From positions 26,800 to 68,447 of the forward strand of contig NVSW01000001.1 of NCBI GenBank assembly GCA_002401365.1: 41,648 bases of DNA. Direction: 5' to 3'. The position numbers and the translations under genes are program-made. Position 1 is the first letter of the stretch, and every line of letters starts with the position of its first letter. Origin of the DNA: Piscirickettsiaceae bacterium (GTDB taxonomy: Bacteria > Pseudomonadota > Gammaproteobacteria > Methylococcales > Cycloclasticaceae). Below the pieces are notes generated by a model. That model was given only the letters and a program-made list of their open reading frames with translations, was not told where the DNA came from and did no database searches. This document shows positions 25,873 through 35,549 of the stretch, in pieces.

Positions 25873-26649
25873 TTAATCGACGTTAATATCGTAATCGATT
25901 ATTAGAGGAGCGTGATCTGAAAAGCGTTCCTCTTTATAAATGGATGCCCCCGTCACTGAGGCTTTTAGGTTGTCCGAAATGACGTGATAATCAATTCGCC
26001 AGCCGGTATTATTTGCCCATGCTTGCCCGCGGTTGGACCACCAAGTGTACTGTTCGGGGTCTTGATTGACTAAGCGAAAAGCATCGCCCCAGCCCTCATC
26101 AGCAAATAATTTGTCCATCCAAGCGCGCTCTTCAGGTAAGAAGCCAGAGTTTTTTTGGTTCCCTCGCCAATTCTTAATATCAATTTTTTTGTGTGCAATA
26201 TTCCAATCGCCGCAAATAATATGCTTGTTCCCATCCTTCTGTTTTTCAAGTAACACCGGCATTAGTCGATCCATTAAGTCGTATTTAAAGGCTTGGCGCT
26301 CTTCCTTCGATGAGCCGGATGGCATGTAAATAGAGGATACGGAAAGGTCGCCAAACACGGCTTCAATAAAGCGACCTTCGCTATCAAAATCTTGCCAGCC
26401 AATGGCTTTGCTAACAAGGTCGGGTTTTTGTTTGGAAAACAGCGCCACACCGCTATAACCCTTTTTTTCTGCAGGATGGTAGAAACAGTGATAATTACTG
26501 GGCCAAAATGCATCCGTTGTGAGCTGATCTTCTTGCGCTTTAATTTCTTGCAGACAAAGAACGTCTGCATCCAGTTCTTTCATCCAATTAAAAAAGCCTT
26601 TTCGTTCGCCAGCTCGGATGCCGTTTATATTTAATGAAACAATTTTCAT
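25873..26649 (-). CDS. xthA: Exodeoxyribonuclease III (AP endonuclease)
   Basis: Mg-dependent 3'-5' exonuclease and apurinic-site endonuclease of base-excision repair. It has 258 residues. The endonuclease/exonuclease/phosphatase fold motifs are VSLNINGIRAG, LCLQEIKAQ (metal Glu), YSGVALFSK, SIYMPSG, CGDWNIAH, WRIDYHVIS and RFSDHAPLIID (catalytic His). The track start at 26685 adds 12 residues (MIPSLYYFNNFA) not found in the family; ATG 26649 (MKIVSLNING) is preferred. Confidence 0.96.
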   Translation of the reverse strand: MKIVSLNINGIRAGERKGFFNWMKELDADVLCLQEIKAQEDQLTTDAFWPSNYHCFYHPAEKKGYSGVALFSKQKPDLVSKAIGWQDFDSEGRFIEAVFGDLSVSSIYMPSGSSKEERQAFKYDLMDRLMPVLLEKQKDGNKHIICGDWNIAHKKIDIKNWRGNQKNSGFLPEERAWMDKLFADEGWGDAFRLVNQDPEQYTWWSNRGQAWANNTGWRIDYHVISDNLKASVTGASIYKEERFSDHAPLIIDYDINVD

Positions 26650-26777
26650 GGCAAAATTATTGAAATAATACAAAGACGGTATCATACCGTAGACACTGTA
26701 TGAAATAAGCTGAATTAATGAGAGGATGCTTTATCTTCCATTTAGAGGGGACTTAAGCCCTTTAGTAGTAAAGCACT

Positions 26778-26805
26778 TGATTAACGTTGCTAAATTTCGT
26801 ATCAT
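26778..26805 (+). promoter_or_regulatory. Candidate sigma-70 promoter of rpmE
   Basis: TTGATT (26778-26783) and TATCAT (26800-26805) are separated by 16 bases, about 50 bases upstream of the rpmE ATG. Confidence 0.45.
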
Positions 26806-26855
26806 TCGCGACCGAACAAAAAGGATGGCAACGTCCAGTATTGCTAGAGATTACT

Positions 26856-27062
26856 ATGAAACCAGAAACGCACCCAGAATATCACGAAATTTCAGTTGCT
26901 TGCAGTTGCGGCAATAGTTTTAAAACAAAATCAACACTAAATAAAGAAGAGCTGCATGTTGAAGCATGTTCTTTATGCCACCCGTTTTACACCGGGAAGC
27001 AAAGAATTGTTGATACAGCAGGTCGAGTTGATAAATTTAACAAACGTTATCAGCGCGGATAA
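26856..27062 (+). CDS. rpmE: 50S ribosomal protein L31
   Basis: Large-subunit protein of 68 residues, zinc-binding (C+) form. The motif VACSCGNSF and the distal [15 protein letters not shown] supply four cysteines, followed by [14 protein letters not shown]. The track begins at 26787, but the canonical start is ATG 26856 ([12 protein letters not shown]). It is followed by a strong terminator. Confidence 0.97.
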   Translation: MKPETHPEYHEISVACSCGNSFKTKSTLNKEELHVEACSLCHPFYTGKQRIVDTAGRVDKFNKRYQRG

Positions 27063-27086
27063 GCTGTTAAATTATTGTTTTGAATT

Positions 27087-27118
27087 TAAAAGGCCACCGT
27101 TTAGGTGGCTTTTTTTTT
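27087..27118 (+). terminator. Rho-independent terminator after rpmE
   Basis: The GCCACC / GGTGGC stem with a short G-TTTA loop is flanked by A-rich and T9 tracts, 25 bases after the rpmE stop. Confidence 0.9.
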
Positions 27119-27168
27119 GCTAGAGAGATTAGAATAGAGGTGTATAAGTAAGGTCGCGGGGTCGTTAA

Positions 27169-28623
27169 ATGGGGTTTATCAAGGTTGTTTTGCTATTGAG
27201 CATAGTCGTTGTAGCGGGTTGTGCGGTGAACCCAGCAACGGGCGAACGTGACTTTGTCTTGATGTCTGAAAATGAAGAGTTGGCGCTAGGTAGGCGCTAT
27301 AGCGCAGAAGTTATGAAACAGTATCGGGCATACGATAACCCGATGCTACAAAAATATGTCCAATCGGTCGGTGAGCGTGTTGCAAGGGTTAGCCATCGAA
27401 AGAACTTATTTTATCGGTTTACTTTATTGGATAGCACGCAAGTAAATGCTTTTGCTCTGCCCGGTGGTTATATTTATATTACCCGAGGCTTATTAGTTTA
27501 CTTAAATAGTGAGGCCGAATTGGCCGCTGTTTTGGGTCATGAGTTAGGCCATGTTACAGCGCGCCACTCTGTACGGCAACACAGTATGTCTACGACTACT
27601 AATTTACTAGGTGCGCTTATTTCAGCGGCATCTGGTGTGCAGGGCGCGGGGCAATTAACCAGTCTAATAGGTACGGGAATTGTTAGGGGATATGGCCGTG
27701 AACATGAGTTAGAGGCAGATGGCCTAGGCGTTGATTACCTTGCAAAGGCGGGGTATGACCCAAGGGCGATGGAAAAAGTGATTACAACACTCAAAAACCA
27801 AGAAATTTTCGATAAAAAGTTGGCTAGAGAACAGGGTAGAGAGCCGCGAGCCTATCATGGCGTTTTTTCCACTCATCCGGCAAACGATACTCGGTTGCAG
27901 CAAGTGTTGCGCAAAACAACTAGAAACATTAAGCCTTCGGTAACGCAAGGCGGGCAGGATGTGGCGTTTTTAAAAAGGTTGTCGGGGTTAACGTTTGGGG
28001 ATAGTGAAAAAGATGGCATTACTAAAGGTAATACATTTTATCACTCAGATATTAATTTTAAGTTTTCATTCCCACGACAGTGGCTGCTTGCCAATCGGCC
28101 CAAAAGTATTCAAATAATGGCACCCAAGAACGAAGCCTTTATTCAGATTGAATTACAAGATTTAAATAAGCGGCTGACGCCGCAACAATTTTTAAAAACT
28201 AGATTGGGCATAGAAAAAACGATGTCTCAAAAAACAATAACAGTGGGTGATTACTCGGGCTATAGCGTTGTTACTACAGGTAAAACGCCGTATGGGCAAA
28301 GGAATATAAGGGTGGCAGTATTAGTTGAGAAGAACCGTGTTTTTGTGATTATTGGTTCAGCAAAACAAGCTAACCGTTTTACTTATTTTGATCGTTTATT
28401 CCTAAATACTATTGAGAGCTTTTCAAAGCTAAGTAAGCTCGACCGAAAAAAAGCAGTAGAACTGAGGTTGCAAGTGGTTAAGGCTAGCTCAAGGACAAGG
28501 TTGTTAGTAATTGCAAAAAGCTCACCCATTGCACACCACGTGGAAGATCAGTTACGGCTTCTTAATGGGCTGTTTCCTACCGGAAGTATAAAATCAGGTG
28601 ACCTGATCAAGATAGTCCGCTAG
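27169..28623 (+). CDS. M48-family metalloprotease lipoprotein
   Basis: Zinc protease of 484 residues, probably outer-membrane-anchored. A lipobox VVAGC (Cys near residue 18) ends the signal peptide. The M48 core follows: LDSTQVNAFALPGGYIYITRGLL, the active site HELGHVTARH (residues 124-133), and the third ligand in HELEADGLGVDYLAKAGYDP. SRVFSTHP-type spacing (YHGVFSTHPANDTRL) is present. A C-terminal region (about 290-484) of unknown fold ends in FPTGSIKSGDLIKIVR. It resembles periplasmic BepA/LoiP-like envelope proteases, but the C-terminal part has no TPR repeats that I can see, so it is not a plain BepA. Confidence 0.9.
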   Translation: MGFIKVVLLLSIVVVAGCAVNPATGERDFVLMSENEELALGRRYSAEVMKQYRAYDNPMLQKYVQSVGERVARVSHRKNLFYRFTLLDSTQVNAFALPGGYIYITRGLLVYLNSEAELAAVLGHELGHVTARHSVRQHSMSTTTNLLGALISAASGVQGAGQLTSLIGTGIVRGYGREHELEADGLGVDYLAKAGYDPRAMEKVITTLKNQEIFDKKLAREQGREPRAYHGVFSTHPANDTRLQQVLRKTTRNIKPSVTQGGQDVAFLKRLSGLTFGDSEKDGITKGNTFYHSDINFKFSFPRQWLLANRPKSIQIMAPKNEAFIQIELQDLNKRLTPQQFLKTRLGIEKTMSQKTITVGDYSGYSVVTTGKTPYGQRNIRVAVLVEKNRVFVIIGSAKQANRFTYFDRLFLNTIESFSKLSKLDRKKAVELRLQVVKASSRTRLLVIAKSSPIAHHVEDQLRLLNGLFPTGSIKSGDLIKIVR

Positions 28624-28714
28624 AATTGACGGTTCAAGTTTTAATAAAGCAATTGTATTAAATCATCAAATAGGTGGCTTAGTGCGGCTACAATATACAA
28701 ATTAGGGAGTAATA

Positions 28715-30007
28715 ATGCCTCAAGATACACTAACGTTAACTGATAATTCTACCGGTAAAAGCACAGAGTTGCCTTTGCTAACAGGCTCTTTAGGAAACCC
28801 GACTATTGATATAAAAAGTATACCAGGTGATTTGGGTTACTTTACACATGATCCTGGATTTGGCGTAACGGCTAGTTGCGAAAGTGAGATTACATTTATT
28901 GATGGCGATAAGGGAATTTTGCTGTACCGAGGGTACCCGATAGAACAGCTCGCCGATAAAAGCGACTATTTAGAAACGGCGTATTTGTTAATTCACGGTG
29001 AACTTCCTAACGTGCAGGAACTTGAAATCTTTAAAAAGATCATTACTCGGCACACCATGATTAATGAGTCTTTGAAGTCATTTTTTAATGGTTTCAGGCA
29101 TGATGCGCACCCAATGTCGATGATGATGGGTGTTGTTGGCTCACTGGCAGCCTTTTACCACGATGGTTTGAACATGAATGATGAAGAGCATTTAATGATT
29201 TCGGCACATCGTTTAATTTCAAAACTACCGACGATTGCAGCAGCGTGTTACAAGCATTCCATTGGTGAACCTATTGTGTATCCTCGTAATGATTTAAATT
29301 ACTGTGAAAACCTAATACACATGATGTTTTCAGTACCTTGTGAAGAATACGTCGTGAGCCCTACGGCAGCTAATGCGTTAAACTTATTATTTATATTGCA
29401 CGCAGATCATGAGCAAAATGCTAGTACCTCAACTGTTAGACTGGTTGGAAGTACGGGTGCTAACCCATTTGCGTGTATTTCGGCTGGGATTGCTGCACTT
29501 TGGGGGCCGGCACATGGCGGTGCAAATGAAGCTGTATTAGATATGCTTAGTGAAATTGGTTCGGTTGATAATATTCCTAAATACATTGAAAAAGCAAAAG
29601 ATAAAAATGATCCATTTAAACTGATGGGTTTTGGTCATCGGGTCTATAAGAACTTTGATCCACGCGCAACAATCATTCGTAAAGTTTGCTACGAGGTATT
29701 GGAGGAAACGGGTGTGGAAGACCCAATGTTTGACTTAGCAATGAAGCTTGAAGAGGCTGCCTTGAAAGATGACTATTTTGTACAACGTAAACTTTATCCT
29801 AATGTTGATTTTTATTCTGGCGTTATATACAAAGCACTTGGAATTCCTGTGAGCATGTTTACGGTTATGTTTGCCCTTGCAAGAACATCTGGTTGGGTAT
29901 CGCATTGGTTGGAAATGATGGCTGACCCTGATGGCCGCATTGGTCGCCCTCGTCAACTATATAAAGGCGCGGTAAAAAGAGATTATGTTGCGCTTGCTGA
30001 TAGGTAA
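28715..30007 (+). CDS. gltA: Citrate synthase (type II)
   Basis: TCA-cycle enzyme condensing acetyl-CoA with oxaloacetate. It has 430 residues, like the hexameric, NADH-sensitive Gram-negative type. Signatures are [53 protein letters not shown] (catalytic His region), [11 protein letters not shown] and the active-site [14 protein letters not shown]. The last part includes [16 protein letters not shown] (catalytic Asp) and [12 protein letters not shown]. The start ATG 28715 has AGGGAG 6 bases upstream. A terminator follows, then the convergent mrcA. Confidence 0.98.
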   Translation: MPQDTLTLTDNSTGKSTELPLLTGSLGNPTIDIKSIPGDLGYFTHDPGFGVTASCESEITFIDGDKGILLYRGYPIEQLADKSDYLETAYLLIHGELPNVQELEIFKKIITRHTMINESLKSFFNGFRHDAHPMSMMMGVVGSLAAFYHDGLNMNDEEHLMISAHRLISKLPTIAAACYKHSIGEPIVYPRNDLNYCENLIHMMFSVPCEEYVVSPTAANALNLLFILHADHEQNASTSTVRLVGSTGANPFACISAGIAALWGPAHGGANEAVLDMLSEIGSVDNIPKYIEKAKDKNDPFKLMGFGHRVYKNFDPRATIIRKVCYEVLEETGVEDPMFDLAMKLEEAALKDDYFVQRKLYPNVDFYSGVIYKALGIPVSMFTVMFALARTSGWVSHWLEMMADPDGRIGRPRQLYKGAVKRDYVALADR

Positions 30008-30028
30008 GGGTTGAATATACGTGGCTAT

Positions 30029-30058
30029 AAAAAAGGCGCCTATATAAGCGCCTTTTTT
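30029..30058. terminator. Bidirectional terminator between gltA and mrcA
   Basis: AAAAAGGCGC and GCGCCTTTTTT arms around an 8-base loop lie in the 65-base gap between convergent genes. Poly-A/poly-T flanks on both sides allow termination in both directions. Confidence 0.88.
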
Positions 30059-30072
30059 ATGGATCTAATTAC

Positions 30073-32571
30073 CTAAAATAAATCTTCGATAGTTTGTTGT
30101 TGATTAAGCGGTGACGCTGAGTCTCTTCCGCTTGTTTCATCGTTCATTTCAGGTGCAAAATCCTTTCTAAAGAGTTCAAAAACAGCATTAGGGTTTGATG
30201 GGGTTGTCTTAAAGCCCGTTTCCTTATCAATTAAAATATTAACGATGTTGTTTGGTTGGGGAAGGTTTTGGTTGGGAATATTTTCTAATGCTTTGCGCAT
30301 AAATGCAATCCACATAGGTAAAGAGGCTTTGCCGCCAGTTTCTCTGTTGCCCAGTGACCGGCTGTCATCAAAACCGACCCAAGAAACAGCAACTAATGAG
30401 GGGTTATAGCCATTGAACCAAGCATCTTTTTGGTCATTCGTTGTGCCCGTTTTGCCGGCTAAATCGGTTCTGCCCAAGCTGAGTGCTTTACGGCCTGTGC
30501 CACGTTTTACAACATCTCTTAATAAGGAGTTCATCAAAAAATTAACTTGAGGACTGAGTATTCGTTCGGCTAAGGGCGGTGTTAGTTGTTTATCGGGGGC
30601 TTCGTTGATGTCTGCAGTATTCTCTATGTTAGACGTTGCTAACGCGGTGCTTTGACTTGGCAATGAAGTAGGCTCTGTATTTAGAGTGCATCGAATACAG
30701 GCTATAGCAGGGTTGGCGCGAAATAAAACATCTCCAGAATAGGATTCAACACGGTCTACAAAGTAAGGCGTTACTTTAAAACCACCGTTGGCAAAAACAG
30801 AATACACAGCAGCCATTTTATACGGGTTTGCACTGCCACTGCCTAAAGCGAGAGATAAGTTTTTAGGTAACGACGCTTGTTTTAGGCCAAATTTTCGGGC
30901 GAATTGGCGAACATAGTTTACCCCAACGTCTCTGAGAATACGGATTGAAACGAGGTTTCTAGAATTTATAAGCGCTATTCTTAATCGAGTTGGCCCGTAG
31001 AACTTTCCGCTGTAATTTTCTGGCCGCCACTGTGTTTCCAAGCCGGCATCATTAAAGACAACGGGCGCATCATTGATAAGAGTGGCTGCGGTATAACCTT
31101 TAGTTAGTGCTGCGGAATATAAAATAGGTTTGAAGCCGGAGCCAGGCTGCCGGTTGGCTTGAAAGGCACGGTTGAATTTACTTTGATAATAGTCATAGCC
31201 ACCGACAAGGGCAAGTACGCCACCGTTTGATGGGTTCATTGCGACTATTGCGCCGGCAACTTGAGGTGCTTGAGATAGCTCAAATAGGTCAGACTCAGGG
31301 ATTTGTCGCAGCAAAATAACATCCCCTAAAGCTAAAATATCGGAGGCTTGTTTGGGATTTTTGCCCATTCTTTTTTCATTAATGTATGGGCGCGCCCATT
31401 TGAGGCCGTCCCAAGCAATGGTTAACTCTCGTTGATCTTTGGTTTTAGTGGTAACTTGTTGTTTATTTACCGCAGTAACGACAGCTGGAAATGTATCGCC
31501 CAAACTTTTTATTGGGGCTAAGACGGCTGAAATTTCTTCAGCGGAGTTAACAGCTGAGGCGTCGAGATGCCCAATAACGCCTCGGTAGCCATGGCGTTTA
31601 TCGTAGTTATGTAAAGCGAGTCTTAGAGCCTGGTTGGCGGCGCGTTGTTTTTCACTATTGACGGTGGTAAAAACCTTCATCCCTGAGGTATAAATTTCAT
31701 TACCATATTGCTTGAACATTTCATCTCTTACCATTTCGGCAATATACGGTGCTTTAAGCTCAATAGAGGCATTGTTTAGCTCGGCTGTTACCGGCTCAGC
31801 AAGCGCTACATCAAACGCCTCTTTATTTATATACTTGAGCCTAAGCAGGCGGTCAAGCACATAGTCACGCCTAATTTTAGCCCTAGTAGGGTTGGATATA
31901 GGGTTAAAAGCAGAAGGTGCTTTGGGTAATCCGGCGATCATTGCCTGCTGCGCTAAAGATAGGTCGGCTAAGTTTTTACCATAGTAAACTTGAGATGCAG
32001 CAGCGATTCCATATGAATGATGGCCCAAATAAATTTTATTGAGATATAGAGCTAGAATATCTTGCTTGCTCAATTTTTGTTCGATGATAAAAGATAACAA
32101 TATTTCCCGAAATTTTCGGGTATATGTTTTTTTTCTAGTAAGGAAAAAATTTCTCGCAACTTGCATGGTGATAGTGCTGCCACCTTGTTTTTTCTTACCG
32201 GTTAGTACTAGTTGCACCGCGGCTCTTGCAAGGCCTAAGTAATCAACACCGTGGTGCTGAAAGAAGCGGTTGTCTTCAGCGGCAAGAAAGGCGTTTATTT
32301 GAGTAAGCGGGACATCGTCGAATTGAATGGGAATACGTTTTTTCTCGCCAAACTGCGCTAATAGCTTTCCATCTTCACTGTAAACTTTTAACGGTGTTTG
32401 GTATTGCACATCGCGTAGAGATTCAACATCGGGTAGCGAGGGAACAATTTCATACTTTATATATAGTGCTAGTAGAGCAAAAAGCAAAACTGATACGAGT
32501 AGTAACCATTTAAAAATGCTTAGAAATACAGTTTTTTTAGTTGTTGCAGTAGGAGTATTATTTTTATTCAC
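30073..32571 (-). CDS. mrcA: Penicillin-binding protein 1A (bifunctional transglycosylase/transpeptidase)
   Basis: Class A PBP of 832 residues that polymerises and cross-links peptidoglycan at the inner membrane. An N-terminal membrane helix (about residues 15-40) is followed by the GT51 domain: AAEDNRFFQHHGVDYLGLARA with the catalytic Glu, KKQGGSTITMQVARNFFL and LYLNKIYLG. The OB-like inserted domain spans about 300-400. The transpeptidase domain has SGFKP (SxxK), SRN (SxN) and KTGTTND (KTG). The gene is divergent from pilM across about 240 bases, as in Pseudomonas and relatives. Confidence 0.97.
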   Translation of the reverse strand: MNKNNTPTATTKKTVFLSIFKWLLLVSVLLFALLALYIKYEIVPSLPDVESLRDVQYQTPLKVYSEDGKLLAQFGEKKRIPIQFDDVPLTQINAFLAAEDNRFFQHHGVDYLGLARAAVQLVLTGKKKQGGSTITMQVARNFFLTRKKTYTRKFREILLSFIIEQKLSKQDILALYLNKIYLGHHSYGIAAASQVYYGKNLADLSLAQQAMIAGLPKAPSAFNPISNPTRAKIRRDYVLDRLLRLKYINKEAFDVALAEPVTAELNNASIELKAPYIAEMVRDEMFKQYGNEIYTSGMKVFTTVNSEKQRAANQALRLALHNYDKRHGYRGVIGHLDASAVNSAEEISAVLAPIKSLGDTFPAVVTAVNKQQVTTKTKDQRELTIAWDGLKWARPYINEKRMGKNPKQASDILALGDVILLRQIPESDLFELSQAPQVAGAIVAMNPSNGGVLALVGGYDYYQSKFNRAFQANRQPGSGFKPILYSAALTKGYTAATLINDAPVVFNDAGLETQWRPENYSGKFYGPTRLRIALINSRNLVSIRILRDVGVNYVRQFARKFGLKQASLPKNLSLALGSGSANPYKMAAVYSVFANGGFKVTPYFVDRVESYSGDVLFRANPAIACIRCTLNTEPTSLPSQSTALATSNIENTADINEAPDKQLTPPLAERILSPQVNFLMNSLLRDVVKRGTGRKALSLGRTDLAGKTGTTNDQKDAWFNGYNPSLVAVSWVGFDDSRSLGNRETGGKASLPMWIAFMRKALENIPNQNLPQPNNIVNILIDKETGFKTTPSNPNAVFELFRKDFAPEMNDETSGRDSASPLNQQQTIEDLF

Positions 32572-32811
32572 GCAAAGGTTACAAATTTTTATGGATGACT
32601 ATTGTAGGTGTATTGTGAAAATAATCACATTAACAAGAGATGAATTTGCTTATATTAAAAAAAACGAAACAAATTAAAAACTAAAGCTATACTGTAACAA
32701 AGTAATATTAGTTGTTGAAATTTAAGCTTGATTATAACGATAAATTGTAATCAAATTGATTCATAAAAGTATCACACCATTGTATGTGATATGAAAAAAG
32801 GAAAAAAAAGG

Positions 32812-33873
32812 ATGTCTTTTTTCAAACGAAATAACCCAAATGTTTTAGGCATAGATATTAGTGCCTCAGCAATAAAATTGATTGAACTAAGTAAGCAAGG
32901 GTCGCGTTATCGAGTTGAAAGTTACGCGGTGGCGGCGTTGCCGGAAAATGCAGTCATTGATAATAATTTTGCAGATATCGAGGCAATTGGCCAGTCATTA
33001 AGAACGGTTGTTGAGCGTTCTGGCACAAAATTAAAACAGGCTGCCGTAGCGGTAACCGGTTCAGCGGTTATTACTAAAGTTATTGCTATACCAAGGCCAG
33101 AGAATGATGATGAGTTAGCCGCGCAAGTTGAAATGCTAGCCGACCAATATATTCCTTATGCACTAGACGAAGTGAATTTAGATTTCAGTGTCATTGGTGA
33201 AAACGAAAGTAATCGTGATATGGTTGACGTACAGCTGGCAGCATCAAGGCGAGAAAATATCGACGATAGAGTGGCGGCTCTGGAAATAGCCGGATTAAAA
33301 GCAAAGATCATTGATGTTGAGGCATACGCATTAGAAAATGCCTATGGGCTACTGACCGATTCGTTACCTGATTACGGTCCTGATGCAACCATCGCAATTG
33401 CAGACACGGGATCAAGCGTAACAACTCTCAATATCCTCCATAAAAATAAAGTAGTTTATTCTCGCGAGCAGGGTTTTGGTGGCAAGCAGTTGACGGAAGA
33501 AATTCAGCGTCGTTATGGGCTTTCTTATGAAGAAGCCGGTATGGCTAAAAAGCACGGCGGCTTGCCAGATAATTATATAAGCGAAGTATTAGACCCATTT
33601 AAAGACGTGATGAGCCAACAAATAGGCCGTTCTTTACAGTTCTTTTTTTCATCCAGTTCGCAGCACAATGTGGATCAGATTATTTTGGCTGGGGGTACTT
33701 CGTCGCTTACGGGAATAGAATCTTTAGTTGAAGAAAAGTTAAGTACACCAACCACCGTTGCTAACCCATTTTCACAGATGACACTAGCGGCAAAAATTAA
33801 AGCGCAGGCATTGAGTAACGACGCACCTGCAATGATGATTGCAACAGGGCTTGCATTAAGGAGTTTCGATTAA
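32812..33873 (+). CDS. pilM: Type IV pilus inner-membrane platform protein PilM
   Basis: Actin-like cytosolic ATP-binding protein of the pilus alignment subcomplex that binds the N-terminus of PilN. It has 353 residues from ATG 32812 (MSFFKRNNPNVLGIDIS), close to P. aeruginosa PilM (354). The track begins seven codons earlier at 32791; AAGG at 32798-32801 is spaced 10 bases from 32812, favouring the later start. Signatures are VLGIDISASAIKLIELS, AVAVTGSAVITK, IADTGSSVTTLNIL and LAGGTSSLTGIE. It heads pilMNOPQ. Confidence 0.96.
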   Translation: MSFFKRNNPNVLGIDISASAIKLIELSKQGSRYRVESYAVAALPENAVIDNNFADIEAIGQSLRTVVERSGTKLKQAAVAVTGSAVITKVIAIPRPENDDELAAQVEMLADQYIPYALDEVNLDFSVIGENESNRDMVDVQLAASRRENIDDRVAALEIAGLKAKIIDVEAYALENAYGLLTDSLPDYGPDATIAIADTGSSVTTLNILHKNKVVYSREQGFGGKQLTEEIQRRYGLSYEEAGMAKKHGGLPDNYISEVLDPFKDVMSQQIGRSLQFFFSSSSQHNVDQIILAGGTSSLTGIESLVEEKLSTPTTVANPFSQMTLAAKIKAQALSNDAPAMMIATGLALRSFD

Positions 33874-34427
33874 TGGCTAAGATTAATTTACTGCCATGGC
33901 GTGAAGACTTACGTCAACAGCGTCAAAATGATTTTTTGGTAATGTTAGGGATTGGGCTGGCTGCAGCCTCCGTCCTAATGATTATGGTACATGTAACGTA
34001 TAACGGCATGACGGAAAACCAAAATAATAGGAATCAATATTTACAAAGAGAAATAGTTGTTTTTGATAAAAAGATTAAAGAAATCAAAGCGCTAGGAAAA
34101 ACAAAACGTCAGCTAATCTCTCGAATGGAAGTGATTCAACGGTTGCAAAGTAGCCGCCCCGAAATTGTACATATGTTTGATCAGCTAGCTAAGACGGTAC
34201 CGGAAGGTGTTTATTTAACAAAATTTTCTCAACAAGGGAAATCATTAAACATAAGCGGTAATGCGCAATCCAATACGAGGGTTTCGGCGTATATGCGTAG
34301 TTTGGAGAAATCGCCGTGGCTTAAGGGCGCGGATTTAAATATTATTAAAGCAAAAGGGGTTGACGTAAACGGGTTTACCTTAAAGGTTTCTCAAGAAAAA
34401 TTAAAGGACTCCACGGAGGGCAAGTAA
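33873..34427 (+). CDS. pilN: Type IV pilus protein PilN
   Basis: Bitopic inner-membrane protein of 184 residues. The cytosolic N-terminus INLLPWREDLRQQRQ is the PilM-binding motif. One membrane helix spans about residues 24-42. The periplasmic part has a coiled coil then a ferredoxin-like fold (VHMFDQLAKTVPEGVYLTKFSQQG). The start ATG overlaps the pilM stop by one base (TAATG). Confidence 0.95.
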   Translation: MAKINLLPWREDLRQQRQNDFLVMLGIGLAAASVLMIMVHVTYNGMTENQNNRNQYLQREIVVFDKKIKEIKALGKTKRQLISRMEVIQRLQSSRPEIVHMFDQLAKTVPEGVYLTKFSQQGKSLNISGNAQSNTRVSAYMRSLEKSPWLKGADLNIIKAKGVDVNGFTLKVSQEKLKDSTEGK

Positions 34428-34428
34428 C

Positions 34429-35010
34429 ATGAAACTTGACGAAATTAATTGGGATTTTAATGAGGCAGGGAATTGGCCGAGAGCTGTTAAAGCTGCTGCT
34501 ATTGCACTGGCTTGTGTTATTTTAATAGCGGCTTGGGTTTATTATGACACGCTAGATCAAAGGGATGTTCTCGCCGAGGTTGAGACGAAAGAGCTGTCTT
34601 TAAAAAAGGCGTTTGAAGTGAAGCAGCAGAAGGCGGCAAACCTTGAACCATATAAAAAGCAATTGGTTGAAATGAAAGAGCAGTTTGGTGCAATGCTTCA
34701 GCAGTTGCCGAACAAAACCGAAGTGGCAGAGCTTTTAATTGACGTATCTCAAGCGGGCCTTGCGAGCGGCTTGGAATTTACACTTTTCCAACCTTTAGGT
34801 GAAAGTAAAAGAGACTTCTACGCGGAGAAGCCAATTAAAATCAAAGTGGTTGGAAATTACCACGAATTTGGTGAGTTTGTTAGCAATCTTGCTGCTCTGC
34901 CGCGTATTGTAACCTTGCATAATGTTGCGTTAACACCAAGCAAAAATGGCGGCATGTCCATGTCTGCTTTAGCGAAAACGTATCGCTATTTGGATGAGGG
35001 TGAAAAATGA
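34429..35010 (+). CDS. pilO: Type IV pilus protein PilO
   Basis: Inner-membrane partner of PilN with 193 residues. One helix spans about residues 21-40 (AAIALACVILIAAWVYY), followed by a coiled coil and a periplasmic ferredoxin-like domain (MLQQLPNKTEVAELLIDVSQAGLASGLEF, FYAEKPIKIKVVGNYHEFGEFVSNLAALPRIVTLHNV). CGGAGGG lies just upstream of the ATG. It heterodimerises with PilN and binds PilP. Confidence 0.95.
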   Translation: MKLDEINWDFNEAGNWPRAVKAAAIALACVILIAAWVYYDTLDQRDVLAEVETKELSLKKAFEVKQQKAANLEPYKKQLVEMKEQFGAMLQQLPNKTEVAELLIDVSQAGLASGLEFTLFQPLGESKRDFYAEKPIKIKVVGNYHEFGEFVSNLAALPRIVTLHNVALTPSKNGGMSMSALAKTYRYLDEGEK

Positions 35011-35546
35011 AGTTTAAATACATAAGACAACCTAGCTGGGTATTAATTGCCAGCATTATGATGGTTTGTGCAACGGGATGTGTTAATGAAGAGTTTGACG
35101 ATCTCGAGGCGTATGTCGCGAAAGTAAAAATGAAAAAAGCAGACCCAATTGAGCCGTTGCCAGTGATTAAGGCATACGAGTCGTTTACATATGCTGCAGA
35201 TGATTTAAGAAATCCATTCGAACCCGTTCAAGAGCCGCTAGTCATTGCAGAGGTGGAAGAAGGCACGGGCCCAGGTCCTGATTTAGCAAGGGCAAAAGAA
35301 GAGCTAGAGGGTTACCCGTTGGATACGCTTAGAATGGTGGGTACGTTAGAAAAAGGTGGCCAACTATGGGGTTTGGTAAGAGCGAACGATGGGGTTATTC
35401 ATCGTGTTCAGCCGGGCAATTATTTGGGGCAAAATTTTGGTAAAATTAATGAGATTTCAGAAGTCCAAATTAATGTAGATGAATTTATTACGACGTCAGG
35501 TGGTCGTTGGCGTGAGCGCCAAGCGTCCTTGGCGTTGGCAGAATAA
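35007..35546 (+). CDS. pilP: Type IV pilus lipoprotein PilP
   Basis: Lipoprotein of 179 residues linking the PilN/O complex to the PilQ secretin. The signal peptide ends in a lipobox ATGC (Cys near residue 25). A disordered linker follows, then the beta-sandwich C-domain (EGYPLDTLRMVGTLEKGGQLWGLVRANDGVIHRVQPGNYLGQNFGKI). It overlaps pilO by four bases (ATGA). Confidence 0.95.
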   Translation: MKFKYIRQPSWVLIASIMMVCATGCVNEEFDDLEAYVAKVKMKKADPIEPLPVIKAYESFTYAADDLRNPFEPVQEPLVIAEVEEGTGPGPDLARAKEELEGYPLDTLRMVGTLEKGGQLWGLVRANDGVIHRVQPGNYLGQNFGKINEISEVQINVDEFITTSGGRWRERQASLALAE

Positions 35547-35549
35547 GAG

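Noticed and set aside
32572-32811. Divergent mrcA/pilM gap searched for promoters or a small RNA
   Set aside because: It is AT-rich with isolated -35-like and -10-like hexamers, but their spacing (for example TTGAAA to TATAAC, 12 bases) is unsuitable; nothing supportable found.
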